Shown here: in pieces, positions 40,716 to 49,656 of the stretch
Layout: each line of letters begins with the position of its first letter
Numbering within the stretch: position 1 is the stretch's first letter
Assembly: GCA_964575345.1 (NCBI GenBank)
Contig: CAZNQD010000001.1
Coordinates: 116,186 to 180,185 of the forward strand
From: UBA1402 sp964575345
GTDB lineage: Bacteria; Bacteroidota; Bacteroidia; Bacteroidales; UBA1402
DNA length: 64,000 bases
Reading direction: 5' to 3'
Made by a program: the position numbers and the translations under genes
The notes under the pieces: generated by a model
Told to the model about the DNA's origin: nothing
The model's database searches: none
Seen by the model: only the letters and a program-made list of their open reading frames with translations

Positions 40716-43586
40716 ATGAGATTTCTTCTTACTTCATTTATCCTGACTTTTTTTAGTCTGAGTTTATTTTCCCAATACAGTATACAAGGCAAATTGCTTG
40801 ACAAGGAAAGTGATGGACCCATTGAAATGGCCACCATCAGCCTTCTGTCTTCCAAAGATTCCAGCCTGGTAAGCGGTGCCGTGAGTGATTATGCCGGACG
40901 CTATTCTTTTTCGAAGGTAACCAAAGGGGATTACTTTATTTCCTATAAATATTTAGGCTATAAAGAAGTCTTAGTTAAAATCGAAGTGGAAGATAAATCG
41001 CAAATACTGAAAAATGTCTATCTCGTAGAAGAAGTCACCAATCTGGATGAAGTAGAAATTAAAGGAATGGCTGCCCAAATGATTATCAAAGGCGATACAA
41101 CGGAATACAATGCTGCCGCCTTTAAGATGCAGGAAAATGCCGTAGTAGAGGATTTGTTTAAACGACTGCCCGGTTTTATGATAGAATCCGACGGCAGCAT
41201 TACGGTCAACGGAGAACGCATAGGCCGCATACGCGTCGATGGAAAGCGTTTCTTTGACGGAGACATGGAAATGATTACCAAAAATTTTACGGCCGACATG
41301 GTCGACAAAATACAGGTATTCGACGAATTGTCCGAAATGGCTCAATTGACAGGTATCGAAGACGAAAATACACAACGCATTATCAACATCAGTTTGAAGC
41401 CCGACAGACGCAAAGGCGTTTTTGGCAATGTATCCGGAGGCCTGGGAGCGGATTTTGACCAAGGTTTACGTTACGATGAAAACTTCTTCAGAGATGACTT
41501 CCGTTACGATGCCAATACTATGGTTAATCTGTTTAAAGAGAACATCCGTACCACAGTTACCGCGGGAGCCAACAACATCAACTCCAGCCGCAGCGGCCGT
41601 GGACGGGGCAATCAGGGCTGGAGTGGCGGTAGCGGTATAACATCGACACAAAACATAGGCTTGAACATTAATGCCGAGCCTAAACCCCAAATGCAGATTG
41701 GAGGAAGCACCAGCTACAACCATTCTTCGAATTACGGCAAGACCGAGTCTTTTCGCGAAAGCTGGCTCAAAGACGTCACCAACACAAACAATTCCAAATC
41801 AGGCTCCAACTCTCAAAGCAATAACGTTCATCTGGGTTTTGAAATGAGGTGGCAAATTGACTCTCTGAATACTATAGTCATTCAACCCAGTGCTTCTTAT
41901 GGACTGAATTCCAGCAACAGCCAGAGAGAATTTGATTACTACACCAACGGCGACAGTACCAGTTGGGGTGATTCCAAAAACAACAATATGTCCGATAACC
42001 TGAATACTTCCTTGAACGTATTGTTTAGCCATCGCTCAAGCAGGAAAAAAGGCCGGGTGCTTACCTTCAATTTTAGTGGCGGGATAGCCGAAAATGAGAG
42101 TCTGGGATTCAATGAATCCAACAAATTTACCCCCGATACGGCTATTTTGTTGGACCAGAAATCGGTCAACACTTCAGATTCATACAATCTGGGACTGAGG
42201 GCCTCCTTGGTAGAACCATTATGGGATGTACAGAACTTTTTGGAATTCAATGCTTCGGTGAATTATTCCAATCGAAATTCATTCAGAAATCAATACGACA
42301 AGGACGAAGACGGAGAGTATACACTGTACAATGCAGAGTACAGCAATGAATTCTGGAACACCAGTTTATCACAAAATGTGGCTGTGAATTACAATTACCG
42401 GGATGAGAAATTGAATATTGTTGCCGGTGTTACAGCCTCTCCCTCTCAAACCTTCAGCTATACCGAATACGGTAACGGAGAAGTGAGAGATATCGAGAAC
42501 AAAGTCTTCAATTATTCACCCAACCTGAGCGTACGTTACAACATCGGCGGTTCCCGCAGACATTATGTCAGAGTACAGTACCGGGGCCGTTCGTCGGAAC
42601 CAAGCGTATCACAAATGCAACCGGTCAAAAACAATACCAACCTGATGCGCGAAACCGTAGGAAATCCGAGCTTGCTCCCCGCTTTCAGCCATAGTCTGAA
42701 CCTCAATTATTCCAAATCCAACCCGGAATCGCTGGCTTCATTCAGCACTACGCTCAGTGCCGGCATGAACAAAGACGCCCTGGTGTCCAACAGCATCTAC
42801 GATGCCTCAGGCAAAGAATACAGCCAAACAGTGAATGTGGACAAAGCCCCTTTTAATTTCAATGGCAGTGTCACCTATAACAGGCCTGTCATAAAAAACA
42901 GGCTGCATTTTCAAACCAGCACTTCGGCCGGTATGAGACAAAGTATCGGTTATTCCAGCAGAAATGTTTCCAACGATGCCATTGATGTGGATAACCTGAT
43001 CCTGGGTGACCGCAGCATTACCAACACCTACAATGCCGGTGAAAACTTGTCACTGACATTTACCCATACTATTGTCGAAGCCGGACTCAGAGGCCGTTTT
43101 AATTATTCCAGAAGTCAAAACAACCTGAATCCGGAAAGGATTCAGACCACCATCAACTGGTCAGCTAACGGGAATGTGACCCTTCACCTGCCTTACGACA
43201 TAAATATTGACAACGATCTGAGTTATAGTGCCCGCCAGGGATACGCCAATTTTGACCAAAATGAATTGCTCTGGAATGCCCGGATAGACAAAGCCATCTT
43301 TAAAAAGAAATTTACCCTGCAGCTCAGAATTAATGATATTCTGAGACAAAGGCAGAACATAAGTCAAAGCATAGGTGACAACTCAGTTTCCTATAACAAG
43401 TCGGATATGCTGACGGCGTATTACATTATCACCCTGAGTTACCGAATTAGGCAATTCGGAGGCCGGGCTGGCGGTTTCGACCGTGGCGGGGGTGCTTCCG
43501 GAAGAGGTATGCGGAGTATGCCCGGAGGCGATTTCGAGGGTGGTTCAGGTGGCGGTAATACCGGGGGTGTTGATTTCGGAGGATAA
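40716..43586 (+). CDS. Outer membrane beta-barrel protein, second of tandem pair
   Basis: A 956-residue paralog of the preceding barrel protein with the same order of parts: signal peptide (MRFLLTSFILTFFSLSLFSQ), regulatory-like beta-sandwich (MATISLLSSKDSSLVSGAVSDYAGRYSFSKV), plug-like region (LPGFMIESDGSITVNGERIGRIRVDGKRFFDGD) and an OMP_b-brl_3 barrel. Shared blocks include EYNAAAFK, FGNVS, GANNINSS and NGDSTSWG. The tail is again Gly-rich (GGRAGGFDRGGGASGRG...). A TTG six codons upstream (40698) is in frame but unlikely. It converges on a sugar transporter gene with seven bases between stops. Confidence 0.88.
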   Translation: MRFLLTSFILTFFSLSLFSQYSIQGKLLDKESDGPIEMATISLLSSKDSSLVSGAVSDYAGRYSFSKVTKGDYFISYKYLGYKEVLVKIEVEDKSQILKNVYLVEEVTNLDEVEIKGMAAQMIIKGDTTEYNAAAFKMQENAVVEDLFKRLPGFMIESDGSITVNGERIGRIRVDGKRFFDGDMEMITKNFTADMVDKIQVFDELSEMAQLTGIEDENTQRIINISLKPDRRKGVFGNVSGGLGADFDQGLRYDENFFRDDFRYDANTMVNLFKENIRTTVTAGANNINSSRSGRGRGNQGWSGGSGITSTQNIGLNINAEPKPQMQIGGSTSYNHSSNYGKTESFRESWLKDVTNTNNSKSGSNSQSNNVHLGFEMRWQIDSLNTIVIQPSASYGLNSSNSQREFDYYTNGDSTSWGDSKNNNMSDNLNTSLNVLFSHRSSRKKGRVLTFNFSGGIAENESLGFNESNKFTPDTAILLDQKSVNTSDSYNLGLRASLVEPLWDVQNFLEFNASVNYSNRNSFRNQYDKDEDGEYTLYNAEYSNEFWNTSLSQNVAVNYNYRDEKLNIVAGVTASPSQTFSYTEYGNGEVRDIENKVFNYSPNLSVRYNIGGSRRHYVRVQYRGRSSEPSVSQMQPVKNNTNLMRETVGNPSLLPAFSHSLNLNYSKSNPESLASFSTTLSAGMNKDALVSNSIYDASGKEYSQTVNVDKAPFNFNGSVTYNRPVIKNRLHFQTSTSAGMRQSIGYSSRNVSNDAIDVDNLILGDRSITNTYNAGENLSLTFTHTIVEAGLRGRFNYSRSQNNLNPERIQTTINWSANGNVTLHLPYDINIDNDLSYSARQGYANFDQNELLWNARIDKAIFKKKFTLQLRINDILRQRQNISQSIGDNSVSYNKSDMLTAYYIITLSYRIRQFGGRAGGFDRGGGASGRGMRSMPGGDFEGGSGGGNTGGVDFGG

Positions 43587-43593
43587 GGCCGGA

Positions 43594-44796
43594 TCAAAAT
43601 CTCCGTTGGCTCCAGGCAAAGCCTGTAATAAATACAAAAGCAAACAGGGGAAGAATAAAGCCCAAAGCCATGCTTTGTTCGCCAATCAAACCCATTACAA
43701 CGGGAAAGATGGCCCCACCAATGAGGCTCATTACGATGTAGGATGAAGCCTTTTTGGTATGTACTCCCAGACCTCTTACTCCTAAGGCAAAAATGGTAGG
43801 AAACATAATGGACATCAAAAAGAAACTCAGGTAAAGAGCGTACACCGAAACTATGCCTAATGATAAGATTACCAATACCATACACAGGACCGATAAAGCA
43901 CCGAACAAGGCCAGCAAGGTGGAGGGTTTCATCTTTTTCATCAGCACTACGCTGCTAAGACGTCCCACCAGGAATATGCCCATTCCACCGAAGCTGAGCA
44001 AGCGGGAAGCTTGTAAATTCGTAAGATTGTGATCCAGCTCTGTCACGTAATTGATGAAAAAACTAAAGATGCCGGTCTGGGCGCCCACATACATAAATTG
44101 GGCTATAATGGCAAGAATCAGATTCTTGTGTGACCAGATCGAAGTAGCAGGTTTTTGCAGCTGCTCCTCTCCTTCCGTAGGATTGATTTCGGGCAGTTTG
44201 ATGAAAAACAAAACCAGGCCCACCAGCAAGACAGCCAGTCCGATAACAATATATGGTTTGGAAATAGCCATATTGTCGCCCTGATCGGCTCCGAAAATCA
44301 AGGTCCCTCCAATGAGCGGCCCCAGTATCCATCCCACCCCGTTGAAAGCAGCTGCCAGATTAATGCGCTGAGCCGAAGTAGATTCACTGCCCATAGATGT
44401 TGCATAAGGATGCGCCGCGGTTTCAATTATGCACAAGCCACAGGCAATGATAAACAAAGCGATTAAAAAATAGATGGGTATGTGAAAGAAGGCCGCCGGA
44501 ATAAAAGCAAAGGCACCCAAAGCAAACAAACTTAAACCGCTGATAATACCTCGCTTGTAGCCGACTTTATTCAACAAAAGGCCGGCCGGAATGGCCATAA
44601 TAAAATAGCCGATGTAGGTCGAAAACTGAATAAAACCCGATTCAGCTTTGCTCATATTGAAAGTGCCCTGAAATTGTTTATTGAGTACATCCAGCAAACC
44701 ATGGGCTGTACCCCAAAGCAAATACAAACTGGCAATCAGAATAAATGGAATCAGGTAATTTTGGCCGCTACGGCTGGTAAACATGTTAGTCTTCAT
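43594..44796 (-). CDS. Sugar MFS transporter (FucP-like)
   Basis: A 400-residue inner membrane protein with 12 predicted helices. Motifs of the FucP/glucose-galactose MFS group: LYLLWGTAHGLLDVLNKQFQ in helix 1, YIGYFIMAIPAGLLLNKVGYKRGI, CGLCIIETAAHPYATSMG and RINLAAAFNGVGWILGPLIGG. The likely role is proton-coupled sugar uptake; the sugar is not defined by sequence. An upstream start (44835) is in frame, but a TATATTTG element at 44814-44821 lies between, so the ATG at 44796 is chosen. Confidence 0.88.
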   Translation of the reverse strand: MKTNMFTSRSGQNYLIPFILIASLYLLWGTAHGLLDVLNKQFQGTFNMSKAESGFIQFSTYIGYFIMAIPAGLLLNKVGYKRGIISGLSLFALGAFAFIPAAFFHIPIYFLIALFIIACGLCIIETAAHPYATSMGSESTSAQRINLAAAFNGVGWILGPLIGGTLIFGADQGDNMAISKPYIVIGLAVLLVGLVLFFIKLPEINPTEGEEQLQKPATSIWSHKNLILAIIAQFMYVGAQTGIFSFFINYVTELDHNLTNLQASRLLSFGGMGIFLVGRLSSVVLMKKMKPSTLLALFGALSVLCMVLVILSLGIVSVYALYLSFFLMSIMFPTIFALGVRGLGVHTKKASSYIVMSLIGGAIFPVVMGLIGEQSMALGFILPLFAFVFITGFAWSQRRF

Positions 44797-44813
44797 AGAA
44801 TTTTTTAAAAGCG

Positions 44814-44821
44814 CAAATATA
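44814..44821 (-). promoter_or_regulatory. -7 promoter element for the sugar MFS gene
   Basis: TATATTTG on the minus strand, 17 bases before the ATG at 44796. Confidence 0.45.
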
Positions 44822-44853
44822 AGCAAAAACTGCAATCATAGCTTTTAAATAGT

Positions 44854-44861
44854 TATTTTTG
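44854..44861 (+). promoter_or_regulatory. -7 promoter element for rlmD
   Basis: TATTTTTG, 21 bases before the chosen TTG start at 44883; no TTTG at -33. It overlaps an earlier in-frame TTG (44859). Confidence 0.4.
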
Positions 44862-44882
44862 CAGGCAAAAATAGCATCAACC

Positions 44883-46295
44883 TTGGCAAAAAGAAAGAAA
44901 GAACTCCCTTTGTTGGAGAATATAGAGATCGAAGCCTTTGCTGCCGAAGGCAAAGCGCTGGCAAGAGTAGATAATCTGGTGGTTTTCGTACCCTTCGCCG
45001 CTCCCGGGGATGTGGTGGACATCAGGCTCAGCCGTAAACGCAAGCAATACGCCGAAGGCCGGATTACAACCATTAAGCAGTATTCGTCTGACAGGGCCGT
45101 ACCCTTTTGTACTCATTTTGGCGTTTGCGGAGGTTGTCAGTGGCAACACCTGCCCTATCCCTCCCAATTGAAATACAAACAGCAACAGGTGCTGGATGTG
45201 TTGCAGCGAATCGCCAAAGTTGAATTACCCGAAGCCCTGCCGATTTTGGGTTCTGAAAAAGATCGCTTTTACCGCAACAAACTGGAATATACTTTTTCGA
45301 ACAAACGCTGGCGTACCACAGAAGAAATCCATTCGGCCGATGCATTCAAAAACAACGAGGCTCTGGGCTTTCATATACCCGGTATGTTTGATAAGGTGCT
45401 CGATATTGAAAAATGTTGGCTGCAAGAGGATTTTACCAATCGGGTGAGACTTTCGGTAAAGGCATTTTGCCTGGCAGAGCAAATGGATTTTTTCGATTTA
45501 AAGCTGCAGCAAGGCCTGATGCGCAATCTGATTGTGCGTACAACATCCTCCGGACAAAAAATGCTGATTGTTGTGTTCTTTCGAGACGAGGTAATGGCCC
45601 GGGAAGCATTGTTGAACCACCTCCTGAACGAATTCCCCGAAATCACCAGTCTCATTTATGTCATCAACAACAAAGCCAACGACACTATTTTCGACCGGGA
45701 GACAGTAGTTTACCACGGCTCAGCTTATATTGTCGAAGAAATGGAGGGACTGCAATTTAAAATCGGGCCGAAATCCTTTTACCAGACCAATTCGGAACAG
45801 GCATACCGCCTGTATTCATTAGTCAGGGAATTCGCCGGCTTGCAAGGCAATGAATTGGTCTACGATTTATATACCGGCACCGGCACCATTGCCAATTTTC
45901 TGGCCCGTCAATGCCGCAAAGTCATTGGTATCGAATACATCCCCGAAGCCATCGAAGATGCCCGGGCCAACGCCGAACTCAACGGCATACACAATACGGC
46001 GTTTTTTGCTGCTGATGTCAAAGACCTGCTCAACGAAGCTTTTATGGCCGAATACGGCCGTCCCGATGTGCTTATTACGGATCCTCCCCGCGCCGGCATG
46101 CACGAGGATGTGGTCAAAACCATTTTGACCGCCGCTCCGGAGCGAATCGTGTACGTAAGCTGTAATCCCGCCACTCAGGCCAGAGACCTGAGCCTGCTGG
46201 ACAGCCTGTACAAAGTGGAGGCCCTGCAGGCAGTAGATATGTTTCCCCATACCCAACATGTGGAAAACGTGGTGTTGTTAAAGCGCAAAAGATAG
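44883..46295 (+). CDS. rlmD: 23S rRNA (uracil-5-)-methyltransferase RlmD
   Basis: A 470-residue SAM-dependent RNA methyltransferase that makes m5U in 23S rRNA. A TRAM domain (about 5-60) is followed by the iron-sulphur motif CTHFGVCGGCQWQHLPY. The catalytic domain shows PKSFYQTNSEQAYRLY, VYDLYTGTGTIANFLA (SAM site), ITDPPRAGMHEDV and the nucleophile VYVSCNPATQARDL. The start is uncertain: TTG at 44883 gives the family N-terminus AKRKKELPLLENI, while the earlier TTG at 44859 overlaps the promoter element. RlmD and TrmA/RlmCD subfamilies are close; the 4Fe-4S motif favours RlmD. Confidence 0.92.
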   Translation: MAKRKKELPLLENIEIEAFAAEGKALARVDNLVVFVPFAAPGDVVDIRLSRKRKQYAEGRITTIKQYSSDRAVPFCTHFGVCGGCQWQHLPYPSQLKYKQQQVLDVLQRIAKVELPEALPILGSEKDRFYRNKLEYTFSNKRWRTTEEIHSADAFKNNEALGFHIPGMFDKVLDIEKCWLQEDFTNRVRLSVKAFCLAEQMDFFDLKLQQGLMRNLIVRTTSSGQKMLIVVFFRDEVMAREALLNHLLNEFPEITSLIYVINNKANDTIFDRETVVYHGSAYIVEEMEGLQFKIGPKSFYQTNSEQAYRLYSLVREFAGLQGNELVYDLYTGTGTIANFLARQCRKVIGIEYIPEAIEDARANAELNGIHNTAFFAADVKDLLNEAFMAEYGRPDVLITDPPRAGMHEDVVKTILTAAPERIVYVSCNPATQARDLSLLDSLYKVEALQAVDMFPHTQHVENVVLLKRKR

Positions 46296-46307
46296 GCAAT
46301 ACACTGC

Positions 46308-47078
46308 TCAGTGGCGGTGACGCAGCGCTTCGTACATCAGAATGCCGCCCGCCACGGAAACATTGAGCGAAGCAATGTCTCCCAACACCGGAATTTGTAC
46401 GATTTCATCGCAGAGCGACAAATGTATCGGAGCAATGCCTTGATCTTCGGCCCCCAGAATCAAAGCCATAGGGCCAGAATAATCGGCATCCCTGTAGTTT
46501 TTATCAGCCTTTTCGCTGGCCCCGATCAGTTTTAGGCCCGATAGTTTCAAAAAACGCAGGCTTTCTTTCAGATTGCGCTCCCGGCAAACCGGTAAATGAT
46601 ACAAAGCACCGGCCGAAGTTTTGATGGCATCGGCATTGACACTTACACTGCCGGTCTGGGGCAATATTACGGCGTGAACGCCCGCGCAGGCACAACTGCG
46701 GGCAATGGCACCAAAGTTGCGAACGTCGGTAATACCGTCCAGTACCACCACAAAAGGCATAATGCCCTGATCATAAAGGCTGGGAATCAGCTGATCCAGA
46801 CGTTGATAAGTGATGGGAGAAATAAAAGCCACCACTCCCTGATGGTTCTTGGAACTCAGGTGCATTAATTTTTCCTGGGGAACCCGCTGAACCGGAATCT
46901 CATAGCCTTTGAGGACTTCGCTGAGTTCACGCGAAAGATCGCCTTCCAGATTTTTACGTATCCAGATTTTGTCGATTTCTTTGCCGGCATTGAGCGCTTC
47001 CATTACAGCCCTGATGCCGAAAACCATGTCACTGCCGCCCCCCTGGGGACGTTTTCTGATGTTAAACTGATTATTCAT
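46308..47078 (-). CDS. rlmB: 23S rRNA (guanosine-2'-O-)-methyltransferase RlmB (TrmH family)
   Basis: A 256-residue SpoU/TrmH methyltransferase. The N-terminal substrate-binding domain opens VFGIRAVMEALNAGKEIDKIWI. The SPOUT knot motifs are LDGITDVRNFGAIARSCACAGVHAVILPQ, LILGAEDQGIAPIHLSLCDEIVQIP and LGDIASLNVSVAGGILMYEALRH. It begins one base after the recN stop, at the end of the dnaN-exonuclease-coaBC-porD-recN-rlmB series. Confidence 0.93.
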   Translation of the reverse strand: MNNQFNIRKRPQGGGSDMVFGIRAVMEALNAGKEIDKIWIRKNLEGDLSRELSEVLKGYEIPVQRVPQEKLMHLSSKNHQGVVAFISPITYQRLDQLIPSLYDQGIMPFVVVLDGITDVRNFGAIARSCACAGVHAVILPQTGSVSVNADAIKTSAGALYHLPVCRERNLKESLRFLKLSGLKLIGASEKADKNYRDADYSGPMALILGAEDQGIAPIHLSLCDEIVQIPVLGDIASLNVSVAGGILMYEALRHRH

Positions 47079-48734
47079 TTATTCTCCGTATATCAAATGA
47101 CGAGCGTTGTTTATAGCGGCCTGGCTCAAATTGGCGCCGCTTAGCATCAGGGCAATTTCCCTGACTCTTTCTTCTTCGCCGAGGCGTATGGCCTTGCTTA
47201 GGGCCTGTTCGCCCTCTTCGGTTTTAAATACTTTATAATGTTGCTGCCCGCGGGCGGCAATTTGAGGTAAATGGGTAATGCAGATAACTTGCCGCTTGTG
47301 AGCAATCTCTTTCATCAGATCGGCCATTTTATGCGCAATTTCTCCGGAAACGCCGGCATCAATTTCATCAAACAACAAGCAGGAATAATTGCCTTTGCTT
47401 GCCACCAGTGCCTTAAGGCTTAGCATCAGACGGGAGATTTCACCTCCCGAAGCAATTTGGCCAATGGCTTGAGGAGCTATGTTTTTGTTGGCCGAAAACA
47501 AGAAAGTCACTTTGTCCATACCCAGTTCATCGGGCGCCTTTGCTTCTATGTCGATTTTGAAAAGGCCGTGAGGCATACCCAACTGTCGCAACTGGGCACT
47601 GAGATGGTTTTCGATTTCCCTGCACTGGGCTTTTCTTTTGCCGGATAAGAGTCCGGCTTTTTGAAGGGCAGCCTGAAGGGCCTCGTCACGCTTTTGCCTG
47701 GCGGCATCGAGTAATTCCTGCCCGTGTTCGATAAAAGCGATTCTATCTTCCAGGTCCACTTGTCTGTCCAGCAATTCATCGAGCTTATTAGCCTTGAATT
47801 TTTGCAGCAATTCGTAGAGCAAACTTAGTCTATCCTGAACCTGTTCCCTTAGTTGGGGATTGTATTCCACATCGTTGCACCAACGGGCAACATCACGCTG
47901 CAAATCGTTCAAATCGACAAAAGCGGAATGCATTCTTTCGTGGGCTTCTGTTATCTTAGGCCAAAGCGAAAGCAGTGAGGCCGATTCCTGTCCGGCCGAT
48001 TTCAGCAGGCTGCAAATGCCCTGTTCCTCGTCCGAGAGCAGATTTTCTATTTTACTGAGCGCGGCCTTGATTTCTTCGGCATGTTCCAATACGGACAATT
48101 CCTGTTCCAATTGTTCCTGTTCACCGCTTTTAAAAGCAGCAGAGCGCAGTTGTTCCAGCTGAAAAAGCAGAAAGTCTTGTCCGTCAATGTCTTTTTGTAT
48201 GCTTTCTTCCAGGGTCTTCAATTCCTGAACGGCCTGCCGGTAGTTTTCGTATACCAAACGGTAGGCCGTCAATTCCTCGTGACTTTGAGCCAGGTTGTCC
48301 AGCAATTCCAGCTGGAACAAGCTGTTGTCCAGCAAGAGACTTTCGTGCTGAGAGTGCACGTCCACCAGTTTTAAGGCCAGATCCCTGAGAAGGCTTAATG
48401 CTACCGGAGAATCGTTGACAAAAGCCCGGCTTTTGCCGTTATCGTACAATTCCCTGCGAACAATGCAGGATTCCGGATCGAATTCCATGCCTTTTAGGCT
48501 GAAAAAGCCGGCCAGCTCATGCATCTGGTTGAATTCGGCTTCGACTACGCAGCGCGAGGCTCCCTCTTTGATGACACGTAAATCGGCCCTTTGCCCCAGA
48601 ATCAGGGCAATGGCTCCCATCAAGACCGACTTGCCCGCTCCAGTCTCTCCTGTAATGACAGAAAATCCGGATTCAAATTGCAAATCCAGATTTTCGATGA
48701 GTACATAATTTTCTATGTGGAGCTTCGACAACAT
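47079..48734 (-). CDS. recN: DNA repair protein RecN
   Basis: A 551-residue SMC-like ATPase that acts in double-strand break repair. Motifs: YVLIENLDLQFESGFSVITGETGAGKSVLMGAIALILGQRAD at the N-terminus, a long central coiled coil (about 150-350), IASGGEISRLMLSLKAL, and LFDEIDAGVSGEIAHKM. Normal length. Four bases after porD and one base before rlmB, so translation is likely coupled. Confidence 0.96.
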   Translation of the reverse strand: MLSKLHIENYVLIENLDLQFESGFSVITGETGAGKSVLMGAIALILGQRADLRVIKEGASRCVVEAEFNQMHELAGFFSLKGMEFDPESCIVRRELYDNGKSRAFVNDSPVALSLLRDLALKLVDVHSQHESLLLDNSLFQLELLDNLAQSHEELTAYRLVYENYRQAVQELKTLEESIQKDIDGQDFLLFQLEQLRSAAFKSGEQEQLEQELSVLEHAEEIKAALSKIENLLSDEEQGICSLLKSAGQESASLLSLWPKITEAHERMHSAFVDLNDLQRDVARWCNDVEYNPQLREQVQDRLSLLYELLQKFKANKLDELLDRQVDLEDRIAFIEHGQELLDAARQKRDEALQAALQKAGLLSGKRKAQCREIENHLSAQLRQLGMPHGLFKIDIEAKAPDELGMDKVTFLFSANKNIAPQAIGQIASGGEISRLMLSLKALVASKGNYSCLLFDEIDAGVSGEIAHKMADLMKEIAHKRQVICITHLPQIAARGQQHYKVFKTEEGEQALSKAIRLGEEERVREIALMLSGANLSQAAINNARHLIYGE

Positions 48735-48738
48735 ACAA

Positions 48739-49656
48739 TCAGTTATTGTTCTTGATAGCCTGTAAGCGGTTGCTTTGTCCGGGGTAAATAAAACTAAGCA
48801 GGTCGAAAACCTCTTGTTTTTCTTTGCTGTCTGCTTTGGAATAGAGCTGAATCCATTCTTCCATTTTGGAATCAGCCAGATTGCTCAGCAAAGGAGAACC
48901 GGGATTCAATCTTTTTACTTCTTCCAGTACACCAAAAGAGGCAGTAATAATTTTACGGGCAGCCACAGCGTCCTGATGCAAGAGGTCCATGCCCCGGCGG
49001 TGATAGTTGTAATTGAGCAGACGCATGGCTTTTTGGTTTTCGTCGTTCAGGGCATGGGTCCAGCCCCAACAATTTTTATCGTCTTCGTTCGATTTCCAGT
49101 TATCGCCCAAAAAACCCTGTGCCTGAGAGACGATGTCACTGGCTTTAGCCAGAAAGACTTCTCCGCCGTAGGGAGAAAAACTGTCAAAATCCATGCAAAG
49201 AACGATGTATGTCCAAAAGGCAAGGGTGGCGGTTAAATTGCTTTGCATGTTGGTCTCGTTAAATTCCAGTTGCTGGTTCTCCTGGTATTCAAATTCCAGA
49301 CTTTGCCTGACATTGAGCAGGCTGCTTGTGTAAGAGGAGCCAAATACCGGCCTACGCGATTGAATTTGAAATTCCGCCTTATGAACGTTATTATCTCTAT
49401 TTTGAATAATAATCAAAATGTTACACTCAATTTTTTCGTTTTGGGCTATTGGTGCGTTCGACCATCTACGTTCGTTCATAAATTCAGTCACAGCATTCCG
49501 TAAACTTTCGTAGATAGCCTTGTCGGTACCTTCAATTTGGTCGGAATTGACCTGCACTCTGCAGTTCAATTCCTGAGCCAGTACAAGTCCCTTGCCCGAA
49601 AAAGAAAACAGGCCAAGGAAAACCAGACTTGATAGAAGGCTTTTAAAAGAGCTCAT
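48739..49656 (-). CDS. porD: Type IX secretion system protein PorD (DUF4835)
   Basis: A 305-residue exported protein, signal peptide about 1-28 (...GLVLAQ), then ELNCRVQVNSDQIEGTDKAIYESLRNAVTEFMNERRW and SFSPYGGEVFLAKASDIV, signature stretches of DUF4835, the family named PorD in T9SS annotation. The molecular role is not settled. Its ATG overlaps the coaBC stop (ATGA), and recN follows after four bases; this housekeeping neighbourhood is usual in Bacteroidota. It fits the presence of a T9SS-type cargo at 6.5 kb. Confidence 0.88.
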   Translation of the reverse strand: MSSFKSLLSSLVFLGLFSFSGKGLVLAQELNCRVQVNSDQIEGTDKAIYESLRNAVTEFMNERRWSNAPIAQNEKIECNILIIIQNRDNNVHKAEFQIQSRRPVFGSSYTSSLLNVRQSLEFEYQENQQLEFNETNMQSNLTATLAFWTYIVLCMDFDSFSPYGGEVFLAKASDIVSQAQGFLGDNWKSNEDDKNCWGWTHALNDENQKAMRLLNYNYHRRGMDLLHQDAVAARKIITASFGVLEEVKRLNPGSPLLSNLADSKMEEWIQLYSKADSKEKQEVFDLLSFIYPGQSNRLQAIKNNN

